Origin: an uncultured Pelagibacteraceae bacterium
GTDB taxonomy: Bacteria; Pseudomonadota; Alphaproteobacteria; Pelagibacterales; Pelagibacteraceae
NCBI GenBank assembly: GCA_902591045.1
Contig: CACIZC010000001.1
Location: 110,937 to 174,936, forward strand
Direction: 5' to 3'
DNA: 64,000 nucleotides
Shown: piece after piece, positions 17,344 to 26,473 of the stretch
Layout: the number at the start of each line of letters is the position of its first letter
Numbering within the stretch: position 1 is the stretch's first letter
Notes under the pieces: generated by a model
What the model was told of the DNA's origin: nothing
Seen by the model: only the letters and a program-made list of their open reading frames with translations
The model's database searches: none
Made by a program: the position numbers and the translations under genes

Positions 17344-18887
17344 TGGTTAAAATGTCTAGTTCCGGTAAATACCATTTTTACTTTTGCTTTATTAGCTTCT
17401 GAAATTGCCTCTTCATCTCTTATTGATCCACCTGGCTGAACAATAGTTTTTATACCAGATTTGATTAGTTTTTTTATTCCATCAGAAAAAGGAAAAAAGG
17501 CATCAGAAGCAGCTATAGAGTTTTTTATTTTACTTGACCTAAACTTTTTTGCTTTTTGTGTAGCTATCTTACAACTATCCAATCTGCTTGGTTGACCAGC
17601 TCCTATTCCAATAGTGGAAAAATCTTTTGTGATAACAATTGAATTAGATTTTACAAATCTACAAACATTGTAAGCAAATTCCACTAATTTTAATTCTTTT
17701 TTGCTTGGTTTTAATTTAGTAACAAATTTCAATTTTTTTCTATCAAATACTTTATTATTTTTATCTTGAAGTAAAAATGAATTATCAAAATATTTAATTT
17801 GGTAATTTTTTTTATTTTTAAATTTAGATATATCAATTAATCGCAAATTTTTTTTTCTACTTAAAATTTTAAACGCAGCTTTATCAAAACCTTTTGCTAA
17901 AATTATCTCGAAAAATACCAGAGACATTTTCTTTGCAATATTCCTATTAATCTTAAAATTACAAGCAACTACACCACCAAAAGCACTTATAGGATCACAT
18001 GCCAAAGACTCCTGAAAAGTGCTCAAGGGACTTTTATTAGTTGACACACCTGATGGATTAGCATGTTTAATAATTATAGTTGTAGGTTTTCTAAATGAAT
18101 TCAAAATTTCCAAACTTGTAAAAATATCATTGTAATTATTATAGCTTAATGCTTTTCCGTTTATTTTTTTTAATCCTATCTCTTCATCATTAAAATCGTT
18201 TATATATATACTTCCTTGTTGATGAGGATTTTCACCATATCTTAGTTGGGAAAGTTTTTTACCAAATATAGTTTTTCTATCAGGAAATTTTATTTTTAAT
18301 ATATTATTAAACCAGTTTGATATTACAGAGTCATAATAGGCTGTTAAGCCAAAAGCTTTACTAGCCATATGTTCTCTAAATTTTAATGTTGTCGCTCCTT
18401 TGTGCTTAATTAATTCATTTATAAGAAATTTGTAATCACTTTCATCGGTTACAATACAAACATCTTTATAGTTCTTAGCCGCAGCTCTGACCATTGTAGG
18501 TCCTCCAATATCTATATTTTCTATAATCTTTTTTTTATTATTTGTGCCTAACAAAGTTTTTTGAAAAGGATAAAAATTTACAATAATCAAATCTAAATTT
18601 TTATAATCTTTTTTTTTCATTTCTTTTCTATGTTTTTTATTAGATCTATCATTTAGAATTCCCGCATGTATTTTAGGATGTAAAGTTTTAACCCGTCCAT
18701 CTAGCATTTCATTAAATTTAGTATATTTTGAAATTTCTTTACAGTTGTAACCCAGTTCTATAATTTTTTTATATGTTCCACCTGAGCTAATAGTATTTAT
18801 TTTGAATTTTTTTAAAATATTTAAAATTAATTTTAAATTAGATTTATTGGAAATAGAAATTAATGCATTATCAATTTTTTTATTCAT
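17340..18887 (-). CDS. purH: Bifunctional AICAR transformylase/IMP cyclohydrolase
   Basis: 515 residues. N-terminal MGS-like IMP cyclohydrolase domain (ALISISNKSNL, KTLHPKIHAGIL, NFYPF) and C-terminal AICAR formyltransferase domain (LRYGENPHQQGS, KHANPSGV with the catalytic Lys-His, ASDAFFPFSDG, QPGGSIRDEE). Final two steps of IMP synthesis; it also recycles the AICAR released by HisFH. Several AT-driven substitutions but no missing motif. Upstream by 4 bp is the heparinase-like gene on the same strand. Confidence 0.96.
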   Translation of the reverse strand: MNKKIDNALISISNKSNLKLILNILKKFKINTISSGGTYKKIIELGYNCKEISKYTKFNEMLDGRVKTLHPKIHAGILNDRSNKKHRKEMKKKDYKNLDLIIVNFYPFQKTLLGTNNKKKIIENIDIGGPTMVRAAAKNYKDVCIVTDESDYKFLINELIKHKGATTLKFREHMASKAFGLTAYYDSVISNWFNNILKIKFPDRKTIFGKKLSQLRYGENPHQQGSIYINDFNDEEIGLKKINGKALSYNNYNDIFTSLEILNSFRKPTTIIIKHANPSGVSTNKSPLSTFQESLACDPISAFGGVVACNFKINRNIAKKMSLVFFEIILAKGFDKAAFKILSRKKNLRLIDISKFKNKKNYQIKYFDNSFLLQDKNNKVFDRKKLKFVTKLKPSKKELKLVEFAYNVCRFVKSNSIVITKDFSTIGIGAGQPSRLDSCKIATQKAKKFRSSKIKNSIAASDAFFPFSDGIKKLIKSGIKTIVQPGGSIRDEEAISEANKAKVKMVFTGTRHFNH

Positions 18888-18891
18888 AATT

Positions 18892-20538
18892 TTAATTTGA
18901 TTTTTTCAGCTCCCATTGAATGTTAGCATCTTCATTTTTAGTGGTACCATATATAACTATGCACTGATTATTTAATATTTTATTTCTGCCTAGAAATAAG
19001 CTTTTCTCAATTTGCACATTTCCATTATTTGATAAAAATATCCATGATTTTTTGTTAATTTGTAATAAAATACTTTTTCCACTTACAGTCTCAATTGCAC
19101 TTACCCCAGGATAAAGATGAAATCTAATACTAAAATTTACATCAGAATCTTTATCTTTTTTTTTAAAAAGAAAATCATTTCCAATTATATTATTGTGTTT
19201 TTTTAAAAATTTTATTGTTCTTTTATGCAGATATCCAAAATTTTTAAGATATGCATTATGTGTTGCTGAAAGAGTAATATTGGTCTTGTCTTCATTTCTA
19301 TCTATATCAAAAATTTTAAAAGAATTATTTATTGTAGGACCATAAGCTTTATTAATAAGATTATTTCTTTTAAATTTTACAACAGAAGTATCATTTAAAC
19401 ATAAAGTTGACTGAGCTGATGTAAATTTACTTATAAGCTGAGTTTTTTTTGATATCTTTCTGCCATATCCACAATTAGTAATTACCTTTTCATTTTCACT
19501 GAAATATTCAAACGACAGGGGCCCAGACTGATAATCTTTTGATAATTGATGTATAGGAGGTTCTCCGGAGTCAAAATACAAAGTTGTTTTTTTATTTTTT
19601 ATTATCTGAACCTGTCCTACTGACTCCAATTTTTTTTCATGGCTATAGTTAAGTTTATTGAGATAATCAAAAAAATATTCTAAATTTCTCTCCGTAGATC
19701 CATTAAATAATGGAACTTTTTTACTTGTATTATTCAAAGAATTTAAACAAATCAAATTTTTTTCAATAATCTCATCTAAACATTCTGGCATATTTTCTTG
19801 AGCATTTTTTATCCATTCCTTTATAAGTACAAAATATTGCAAAAAAATAATTAAATTTTCAAAATTTCTATTTTTTGGAAAACCATCTTTATCAAAAAAA
19901 TTTTCTATAATTTTTTTTAATTCCTTTAAACCCGTGTTGTAATTATTGTAATATTCTTTAAAAACTAAACCTGACAATATTAAAACACTTATCGATGAAA
20001 TTTTTATAATATCATTTGAGTTTGAATTAATATTTTTTTTGATAAAATTTATTTGTTTTATTATTGATCGAAAAAATAATTCTTGAAAATTTTTATCTTT
20101 ACCTTCAAGAATTATTTCAGCATTAGAAATCCACGCAATAATTCTTTTATTCAAAACATTTTCGTGCCAAATATCCTTTTTATAATTACCATATTTTTCA
20201 ATCCAATCTTTTACCAATACTTGAATTATATGTTTTTCGTTTTTTCTATCTAATAAGTTTAGCCATAAAAAATTATGAATATTTTTACTTTCTTTTAAAT
20301 TTTTATTTTTGTTCCAAAAATTTTCTACATCATCTTTGGTGATTTTAAATAAAAAACTCTTATGATTAAGAAAAGGTGATAATAAATAAGGATTAGGATA
20401 AAAAAACAATCTTGCAGGGTTTTCTGAAATTAATAATTTATTATAAAAGTTAGTAGAAAAAAAAATTTCTCTGAATAATTTTGATGATAATTTTTTCAAA
20501 GATAAAAAATAAAGATAAACATTTTTTAAATATGACAT
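18892..20538 (-). CDS. Heparinase II/III-like protein
   Basis: 548 residues. N-terminal all-helical (toroid-like) half, up to about residue 290, with LLDRKNEKHIIQVLVKDWI-type helices, then a beta-rich C-terminal half with DSGEPP, SFEYFSENEKVITNCGYG and FRFHLYPGVSA motifs (each a short stretch), matching the heparinase II/III C-terminal domain. No signal peptide is evident. Alphaproteobacteria commonly carry such a protein between an rRNA methyltransferase gene and purH; the substrate is unknown and an extracellular polysaccharide lyase role is doubtful without export. Very AT-rich and Asn/Lys-rich. Confidence 0.8.
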   Translation of the reverse strand: MSYLKNVYLYFLSLKKLSSKLFREIFFSTNFYNKLLISENPARLFFYPNPYLLSPFLNHKSFLFKITKDDVENFWNKNKNLKESKNIHNFLWLNLLDRKNEKHIIQVLVKDWIEKYGNYKKDIWHENVLNKRIIAWISNAEIILEGKDKNFQELFFRSIIKQINFIKKNINSNSNDIIKISSISVLILSGLVFKEYYNNYNTGLKELKKIIENFFDKDGFPKNRNFENLIIFLQYFVLIKEWIKNAQENMPECLDEIIEKNLICLNSLNNTSKKVPLFNGSTERNLEYFFDYLNKLNYSHEKKLESVGQVQIIKNKKTTLYFDSGEPPIHQLSKDYQSGPLSFEYFSENEKVITNCGYGRKISKKTQLISKFTSAQSTLCLNDTSVVKFKRNNLINKAYGPTINNSFKIFDIDRNEDKTNITLSATHNAYLKNFGYLHKRTIKFLKKHNNIIGNDFLFKKKDKDSDVNFSIRFHLYPGVSAIETVSGKSILLQINKKSWIFLSNNGNVQIEKSLFLGRNKILNNQCIVIYGTTKNEDANIQWELKKSN

Positions 20539-20541
20539 TTA

Positions 20542-21204
20542 TTAATTTTCACGTAGTAAACTAATATTTTTTTTCAGATCACCATTGTTTTCTTTAAAGA
20601 CAGTGGATCCGGATACTAATATATTTGCTCCCGCTTTCTTAGCTGTATTGCTATTTTCAAAATTTATTCCTCCATCAATTTCAAGATCAATATTTAATTT
20701 TTTATCCTTAATGATTTTTTTAAGATTTTCTAATTTTTCTAGTACCTCTGGTTTAAATTTTTGGCCACCAAAACCAGGCTCTACACTCATGATTAAAATA
20801 AGGTCTATTTCATTTAGATAGGGTTCTATTAGGTTAATTTTAGAATTTGGTTTTAATGATAGTCCAATTTTTTTATTAAATTTTTTAATTAAATTTATAG
20901 ATTTTTTTAAATCTTTAGTTGCTTCTGGGTGAATCGTAATTATATCGGCTCCTGCATTTGCAAATGCTTCTATAAAATTATCTACTGGTGAAATCATAAG
21001 ATGTACATCGAATGGTACTTTTGTTAAGGGTCTTATTTTTTTTATCACCTCTGGTCCAATCGTTATGTTAGGTACAAAATGACCATCCATAACATCTACA
21101 TGGATCAGATCAGCCCCCGCTTTTTCTAAAGAAAGAACCTCTTCTCCTAATTTGCTAAAATCACAAGATAGAATTGAAGGTGAAATTTTAATTGAACTAT
21201 TCAT
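20542..21204 (-). CDS. rpe: Ribulose-phosphate 3-epimerase
   Basis: 220 residues, TIM barrel. SPSILSCDFSKLGEE, HVDVMDGHFVPNITIGP (metal-binding His and catalytic Asp), VHLMI, MSVEPGFGGQKF and IDGGIN with the second catalytic Asp are all present. Interconverts ribulose-5-P and xylulose-5-P in the pentose phosphate pathway. Transcribed with the heparinase-like gene and purH (3 bp gap). Confidence 0.96.
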   Translation of the reverse strand: MNSSIKISPSILSCDFSKLGEEVLSLEKAGADLIHVDVMDGHFVPNITIGPEVIKKIRPLTKVPFDVHLMISPVDNFIEAFANAGADIITIHPEATKDLKKSINLIKKFNKKIGLSLKPNSKINLIEPYLNEIDLILIMSVEPGFGGQKFKPEVLEKLENLKKIIKDKKLNIDLEIDGGINFENSNTAKKAGANILVSGSTVFKENNGDLKKNISLLREN

Positions 21205-21249
21205 CTATATTTATTTATAGTTTGAAATTATTTTATGTCAAAAAAAATT

Positions 21250-23184
21250 TTAACCCCTTAAACTTCCAGCAATATCTTCAGTCTGGGCAACAATATTTTT
21301 TTCTGGGGATGTTGACATTTCCATTTTGATAGCAAGAAACCATATTAATATAATCCCAAGTACCCAACCCAATATCTGCCAGACCCAAAGAGAAGGCATT
21401 CCAAACGACCAACTTTCTATATCTATTGGCTTTCCAAAAAAACTATTTCCTATTATCGAACCGGGACCCAAAGCAAAAAACAACCAAGCAACAATTATTA
21501 TCCAAGCACTCGGTTTTAAACTTCTTCTCATTAGCGAAGTACTTTTATAATCGGTAATGAAATCATGAAACTTTTGTTTGTGATTTGTTTCTTTTGAATC
21601 TTGAGTAATAAAAGATATTACAATAGTTGCTGTTAAATTAAATAATATACCCCAAACTGAAGAATGGATAGTTAAAGGCCATTTGTTCCAAGCTAATATA
21701 TCACCAAACATTACTTGACCAATTCCATCAGTAAGAAAAACAGTTAAAATTCCGACCACAAGACCCAACAATACCCCTTCTCTTGTTAACCAGGAAAAAT
21801 AACATATTCCTATAAGTGGAATTAGCATTTGGCATGCAATGCTTAAAGAAAACATTCCTACATTTATGATTATTTCCGTAGATAAAATAGATAATATGAG
21901 TGAAAGTATAAACAATATTCCAAGCATAATTCTAGATGCAAAAATTTGTTCTCGGTTATTCATATTTTTTATAAAAAATCTTTTAATAATATCTCTTGTA
22001 AAGATTCCACTCGAACTTAAGTAAAAGTAACTAGTTGATTGTACAGCTGCTATAGCACAAACCCCTAATACTCCAAAAAATATTGGCGAATAATCACCTA
22101 TAATATTTATTAAATTAGGAACTAAGCTTTCAATTTTTCCAGGATAAATTTTTGTTGGTAATATTTTTGAAATATTATTACCACTATCATTAACAATTTC
22201 ATTTGCCCCCAGCAGAACAGATCCAAGGCCAATTATAGTTGTAAAAAATATTAATATTAAACCTATAAAAAAGCTAGTTACCCAAACCTGTTGCGTTGCA
22301 AAAGATTTTACTTCTTTGGTTGAGAAAGATAGCATTGAAAAATTAGGTGATAATAAAATTCCAGATAGTGCAAAAACAAAAGTTAAAATCATTGAGCTTG
22401 TCCAAACACCACCATAAAATTGATTTTTATCCAGTACCTCTGCAATTTTAATAGTACCAGGTATTGCTAAATAAGAATTGTAGATTTCTTTAGTATTAAA
22501 AATGTTTTTTTTAATACCGGCAATTCTTGATAAACTTTCGTTTAATAAGTCCCACCCACCAACAAGATCGAGAGTTATAAAACCTACAGAAACTATTCCA
22601 AAAATTACAAAAAGAAATTGAATTGTATCAATATAAATTAATGATCTTATGCCACTTAAACTTAAATAAACCACTATTACTCCCCCAACTAACAAAGAGG
22701 CAGATCCCGCTCCAATTAGATTATCCGTTAGAACACTTACAAGAACTCCAGCAAGCGACAACTGCATGGATATAAAAGGAATAGCAAATCCCAATGTTAT
22801 TACGACAACTAAAATTCTTATTAAATCACTTCTAAAATAGGTTCCCATCATTTCGCTAGGTGTTACGAAACCATATCTTTTAGAAAGCATCCATTGTCTT
22901 TTTAAAAAAAGCGTTCCTACCAGAGGGATTCCTATAACAGCTAACGATGTCATTGAATAAGGCAACCCATTAAAAAAAATTAATCCAGGTTGAATAAAAA
23001 AAATCCAACTTGAAAAAATCATAGCCGTAGAAACAGTAATAAAAACCCAGGATGGAAGTTGTCTCCCAAAAAGAAAGTAATCAACTGGTGTAGTTATTTT
23101 TTTCGTAGTTTTAAAAGTCCAGTAGAAGCAATAAAACCAAAATAAGATTAAAAAAATTATTAGAGAGTAAATTTTAGCAGTCAT
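21250..23184 (-). CDS. Sodium:solute symporter family transporter (substrate unknown)
   Basis: 644 residues with about 13-14 predicted membrane helices in the LeuT-like SSS arrangement. VDYFLFGRQLPSWVFITVS near residue 35, a typical TM1 unwound region, and YGFVTPSEMMGTYF in the second helix region follow the family pattern. It is long for SSS, with a C-terminal extension of two helices and a soluble tail. The substrate cannot be inferred. A small membrane protein is encoded 10 bp upstream on the same strand, and the pair resembles the symporter/small-protein pairing at 23617-25712. Confidence 0.88.
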   Translation of the reverse strand: MTAKIYSLIIFLILFWFYCFYWTFKTTKKITTPVDYFLFGRQLPSWVFITVSTAMIFSSWIFFIQPGLIFFNGLPYSMTSLAVIGIPLVGTLFLKRQWMLSKRYGFVTPSEMMGTYFRSDLIRILVVVITLGFAIPFISMQLSLAGVLVSVLTDNLIGAGSASLLVGGVIVVYLSLSGIRSLIYIDTIQFLFVIFGIVSVGFITLDLVGGWDLLNESLSRIAGIKKNIFNTKEIYNSYLAIPGTIKIAEVLDKNQFYGGVWTSSMILTFVFALSGILLSPNFSMLSFSTKEVKSFATQQVWVTSFFIGLILIFFTTIIGLGSVLLGANEIVNDSGNNISKILPTKIYPGKIESLVPNLINIIGDYSPIFFGVLGVCAIAAVQSTSYFYLSSSGIFTRDIIKRFFIKNMNNREQIFASRIMLGILFILSLILSILSTEIIINVGMFSLSIACQMLIPLIGICYFSWLTREGVLLGLVVGILTVFLTDGIGQVMFGDILAWNKWPLTIHSSVWGILFNLTATIVISFITQDSKETNHKQKFHDFITDYKSTSLMRRSLKPSAWIIIVAWLFFALGPGSIIGNSFFGKPIDIESWSFGMPSLWVWQILGWVLGIILIWFLAIKMEMSTSPEKNIVAQTEDIAGSLRG

Positions 23185-23194
23185 AAGTTTTTAA

Positions 23195-23530
23195 CTATTT
23201 ATTAAATAATCTATAAATTTCACGTGCAATGTCACTTTCTAAAGGAAAAGATAACATTCCCATTATATCATAACCTAAAAGATAAGGCATTGCATAAAAT
23301 CTAAACATATAAAAAAACCATGCAACATATAATGGAACAAAAAGAGGAATTATAAAACTTGGTGTGATAAATCTAAATAATTTCAAAATAGGGTTAGTAA
23401 GTTTAACAAAAGCTTTCATAAAGAAGAAATTAGAATCTTCTCTCTGAAAAATGTTCATGGCAGACCTACCTATAAGAGTCCACATAATAATTCCTAAAAA
23501 ATAATCTAAAACTAATATCCAAATTGGCAT
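23195..23530 (-). CDS. Small membrane protein, YggT-like
   Basis: 111 residues, two to three hydrophobic segments (residues 2-22, about 55-68 and 68-88). The middle segment VKLTNPILKLFRFITPSFI resembles the YggT repeat (TDPLLRPIRxxxP), compared with the genuine YggT at 33737. It precedes and probably shares a transcript with the symporter at 21250. I suggest a partner or assembly role only because of this adjacency. Confidence 0.6.
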   Translation of the reverse strand: MPIWILVLDYFLGIIMWTLIGRSAMNIFQREDSNFFFMKAFVKLTNPILKLFRFITPSFIIPLFVPLYVAWFFYMFRFYAMPYLLGYDIMGMLSFPLESDIAREIYRLFNK

Positions 23531-23565
23531 AAGTTAAGTTAACATTTGAATTCAATCGTTAAAAC

Positions 23566-23600
23566 GTAAAAAAAAGGGGCGAATAAATCGCCCCTTTTCT
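23566..23600 (-). terminator. Rho-independent terminator after the acetate-type symporter
   Basis: Stem GGGGCGA (23576-23582) with TCGCCCC (23588-23594), extended by AAAA/TTTT, and a 5-nt loop. Read on the reverse strand it is followed by a run of eight U. It ends the leftward 25712-23617 unit. Confidence 0.9.
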
Positions 23601-23616
23601 AATAAAAATAATTTAT

Positions 23617-25452
23617 TTAGTGTTGTTTTCCAAGAATAGCTCTTCCGCTAGGAACCCTAACGTCATCAACCATCTTCTGAGTGGCAGCACTAGGTTCTTT
23701 TGTCATTAAGCTTACTACAACCATTAGTATAACGCTTACTGATGCTCCTATGATACCAAATCTTAAGTGGTCAATTCCAAGCCAAGGAGTTTGAGCCATA
23801 AACTTAGGTCCAACATAAATTAGATATGCTGTTCCTGCAGCTAAACCTCCAAGTATTCCTGCAACCGCACCTTCTTTTGTAGCTCTCTTCCACCATACAC
23901 CAAGTACAAGTGGGAAGAATAAGCCTGACATTGCAAAGTCGAATGCCCAAGCCACAGCTCCTAGAATGCTGGTTAATCTCATAGATGCGATATAAGCACC
24001 AAGAGCACCAATCACTACTAGAAGTATACGAGCTACGAGTAGCCTTTTACGAACGTCAGCTTTTGGATCTATAATTTTGTAATAGATATCATGTGATAAA
24101 CAATTTGATATCGCCAAAACTAATCCATCGGCAGTTGACATGGCAGCAGCCATACCACCTGCAGCAACTAATCCAGAAATAACGTAAGGTAATCCAGCAA
24201 CTTCAGGAGTCGCTAACACTACTACGTCACCTCTCATAAACCATTCGTTCAACTGTAATATTCCATCACCGTTGAAGTCAGCAATAAATACTTGTTTTAC
24301 TGCAGACCAGTTTTGAACCCATGGAATACTCTGAACCTCTGAGATTGATTTACCAATAATCGCAGTAGGTAAGTTTGGATCCATTAACTGTAGTTTAGAT
24401 AGTGTCGCTAACATAGGTGCTGAGAAATAAAGCAAGAAGATAAAGAAAAGTGACCAAGCCACTGATTTTCTAGCTGCTTTTACAGAAGGAGTTGTAAAGT
24501 ATCTCATTAAAATATGAGGTAACGATGCAGTTCCAACCATCATACAGATCGCAAGCGATAAGTATTTCCATACAGCCATTCCACCTGCAGGTACCGCAGA
24601 GTGAGGATTAGAAATATATTTTAATCCACCTGGTACACCCGCAGACTTAATGTCCGCAGCACTGTTTTTTACTAGTCCGTATTCAGCCTCAAGCGAAGCT
24701 AAACGCTGTACTTCATCACCTAACATAAAGTGTGGGAAAACGTTTCCTAATTTACTTCCCATCCAAAATATTGGTATCAAGTACGCTATAATTAACACGA
24801 TATACTGAGCTACTTGCGTCCAAGTTACTGCTCTCATACCACCTAACATTGAGCACAATAAAATACTAACTAGACCAACCCAAACTCCAAGTTCAAATGG
24901 AATTTGTAAAGCTCTTGATGCAATTGTTCCAGTAGCATTAATTTGTGCAGTCACGTAAGTGAATGAAGCCAATACTAGTACTAGTGTTGCGCAAAATCTT
25001 GGTAGATTTCCGCCGTATCTAGTTCCAATAAAGTCTGGCACAGTATAACAACCAAATTTTCTTAAGTATGGTGCTAGAAGTGTTGATACTAATACGTATC
25101 CACCAGTCCATCCAACTAAGAATGCCATGTAAGTATAGCCACCAAAATAAATACCGCCGGCCATTGCAACGAACGATGCACCTGACATCCAGTCAGCTGC
25201 TGTCGCCATTCCATTAAATACCGTTGGTACTTGTCTTCCCGCTACGTAGTAAGCGTCAACTTGAATAGTTCTAGATAAGTAACCTATCAGTGCATATATT
25301 GCGACTGTAAAAGCTACAAACATAATTCCTATGTTCGCTGCGCTAACACCAGCTGATTCTAAAATCGCCATCAATAAGATGAAAACTATGAAACCACCAG
25401 TGTACAAACCGTAGATCTTGGGAAGGTTCTGAATAAAACCACCTTTAAACAT
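23617..25452 (-). CDS. Sodium:solute symporter of the acetate/monocarboxylate (VC_2705, ActP-like) type
   Basis: 611 residues, about 13 membrane helices. DAYYVAGRQVPTVFNGMATAADWMSGASF (in segments at residues 66-94) and FDFAMSGLFFPLVLGVWWKR place it in the ActP-like branch that takes up acetate or other short monocarboxylates with Na+. An extramembrane insertion at 392-403 (DFNGDGILQLNE) is a canonical EF-hand calcium loop. It starts at the last base of the DUF4212 stop region, has its own terminator, and is visibly more GC-rich in codon choice than its neighbours, suggesting high expression. With acs nearby, acetate scavenging is the likely role. Confidence 0.9.
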   Translation of the reverse strand: MFKGGFIQNLPKIYGLYTGGFIVFILLMAILESAGVSAANIGIMFVAFTVAIYALIGYLSRTIQVDAYYVAGRQVPTVFNGMATAADWMSGASFVAMAGGIYFGGYTYMAFLVGWTGGYVLVSTLLAPYLRKFGCYTVPDFIGTRYGGNLPRFCATLVLVLASFTYVTAQINATGTIASRALQIPFELGVWVGLVSILLCSMLGGMRAVTWTQVAQYIVLIIAYLIPIFWMGSKLGNVFPHFMLGDEVQRLASLEAEYGLVKNSAADIKSAGVPGGLKYISNPHSAVPAGGMAVWKYLSLAICMMVGTASLPHILMRYFTTPSVKAARKSVAWSLFFIFLLYFSAPMLATLSKLQLMDPNLPTAIIGKSISEVQSIPWVQNWSAVKQVFIADFNGDGILQLNEWFMRGDVVVLATPEVAGLPYVISGLVAAGGMAAAMSTADGLVLAISNCLSHDIYYKIIDPKADVRKRLLVARILLVVIGALGAYIASMRLTSILGAVAWAFDFAMSGLFFPLVLGVWWKRATKEGAVAGILGGLAAGTAYLIYVGPKFMAQTPWLGIDHLRFGIIGASVSVILMVVVSLMTKEPSAATQKMVDDVRVPSGRAILGKQH

Positions 25453-25712
25453 TACTCATCCTCCCTTTCGCCACCATATCCGTGTTCGTCATCGATTTTC
25501 TCCTGTTTGTTAGCAAACCAAAAGATTAGTATTACGAATGCAGCAAGAGATCCTTGTGCAGACATATAATAAGCTAATGGATAACCAAGAAACGATCCTT
25601 GATTTATCGACTCGCCGAACATAAATATTACTATTGAGAAAAAGAACCAAATAGCCAATGTAACGAACATATGGCTTTTAGTCTTATTCCAATGTGCTTC
25701 TTTGTTTGACAT
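25452..25712 (-). CDS. DUF4212 small subunit of the sodium/solute symporter
   Basis: 86 residues, two membrane helices (residues 17-33 and about 45-64), HWNKTKSHMFVTLAIWFFFS at the N-terminus and FILIFWFANKQEKIDDEHG at the end, both in the DUF4212 pattern. Such proteins are encoded immediately before VC_2705-type symporters. Overlaps the symporter gene by one base. A strong purine-rich ribosome site (AAAAGGGGGAAA) lies just upstream of the ATG, rare in this window. Confidence 0.9.
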   Translation of the reverse strand: MSNKEAHWNKTKSHMFVTLAIWFFFSIVIFMFGESINQGSFLGYPLAYYMSAQGSLAAFVILIFWFANKQEKIDDEHGYGGEREDE

Positions 25713-25822
25713 GTCTTTCCCCCTTTTGTTATTAAGGTTATATATATTGCAGGGAGCATATCGAAATTGATGTTAAATAAAAGTGTAAAAACCAGGAAAA
25801 AAACCTAAAATGCACCATTTTT

Positions 25823-26470
25823 ATGGGAAAAGATGGTGAGAAGAATTATAAATACAACGTGAAATTGAATCTTAAAGACCTACAAAAATACCTATTTTCC
25901 CTAAAAAGACTTTTGGGAAAATATAGAAAAATCAAATCATTAGAGGACTTAAAAAACTTCATACAAGAACAATCTGCACATGTAAGTCAGATAACACTTT
26001 ATGGATATTTAAAAACAAGAATGGGAGCCAAACATGTAATCATGTTTGAGAATAAGAATTTTTTAAACTCAATTAATATTGCAAAATGGCATATTTACTC
26101 AGCCTCACTAATAGACTGCACTTTATTTTGCTTTTCTTATTTATATGCTGAAAAACAATTCACTAAAACAGAAGAAGCAAATAAAATTTTTTTTGAAATA
26201 TTAAACTCTGAAAAAGCAAACGGTATGATCTTAGATGCTTATGAAAATTCAAGTAAACAATTTAATATAAAATATAAGGAAATTAATTGGAACAATTACT
26301 ATAATTCTAGTCCATTTGAGCACAGTAGTAACGAACTCTACAAATGGTCTCCAATTGCAGATGAACTCAAAAAATTTGACAAAAAGATTGTTATTAATTC
26401 AATGATTCTAAAGTGGAATAATGTTGAGGGGGATTTTAAAAAATTAATTAATGGTTTTAAAGGAAACTAA
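25823..26470 (+). CDS. Conserved alphaproteobacterial protein of unknown function
   Basis: 215 residues, soluble, no signal peptide. Organisation seen: a basic N-terminal helical region with SLEDLKNFIQEQSAHVSQITLY and a C-terminal LYKWSPIADELKKFDKKIVINSM segment. From memory, homologues occur beside acs or the DUF4212/ActP genes in other alphaproteobacteria, sometimes labelled esterase, but I see no GxSxG or other hydrolase motif, so I do not assign that. It is divergent from DUF4212 and convergent with acs (3 bp apart), placing it inside the acetate module. Confidence 0.6.
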   Translation: MGKDGEKNYKYNVKLNLKDLQKYLFSLKRLLGKYRKIKSLEDLKNFIQEQSAHVSQITLYGYLKTRMGAKHVIMFENKNFLNSINIAKWHIYSASLIDCTLFCFSYLYAEKQFTKTEEANKIFFEILNSEKANGMILDAYENSSKQFNIKYKEINWNNYYNSSPFEHSSNELYKWSPIADELKKFDKKIVINSMILKWNNVEGDFKKLINGFKGN

Positions 26471-26473
26471 GTC

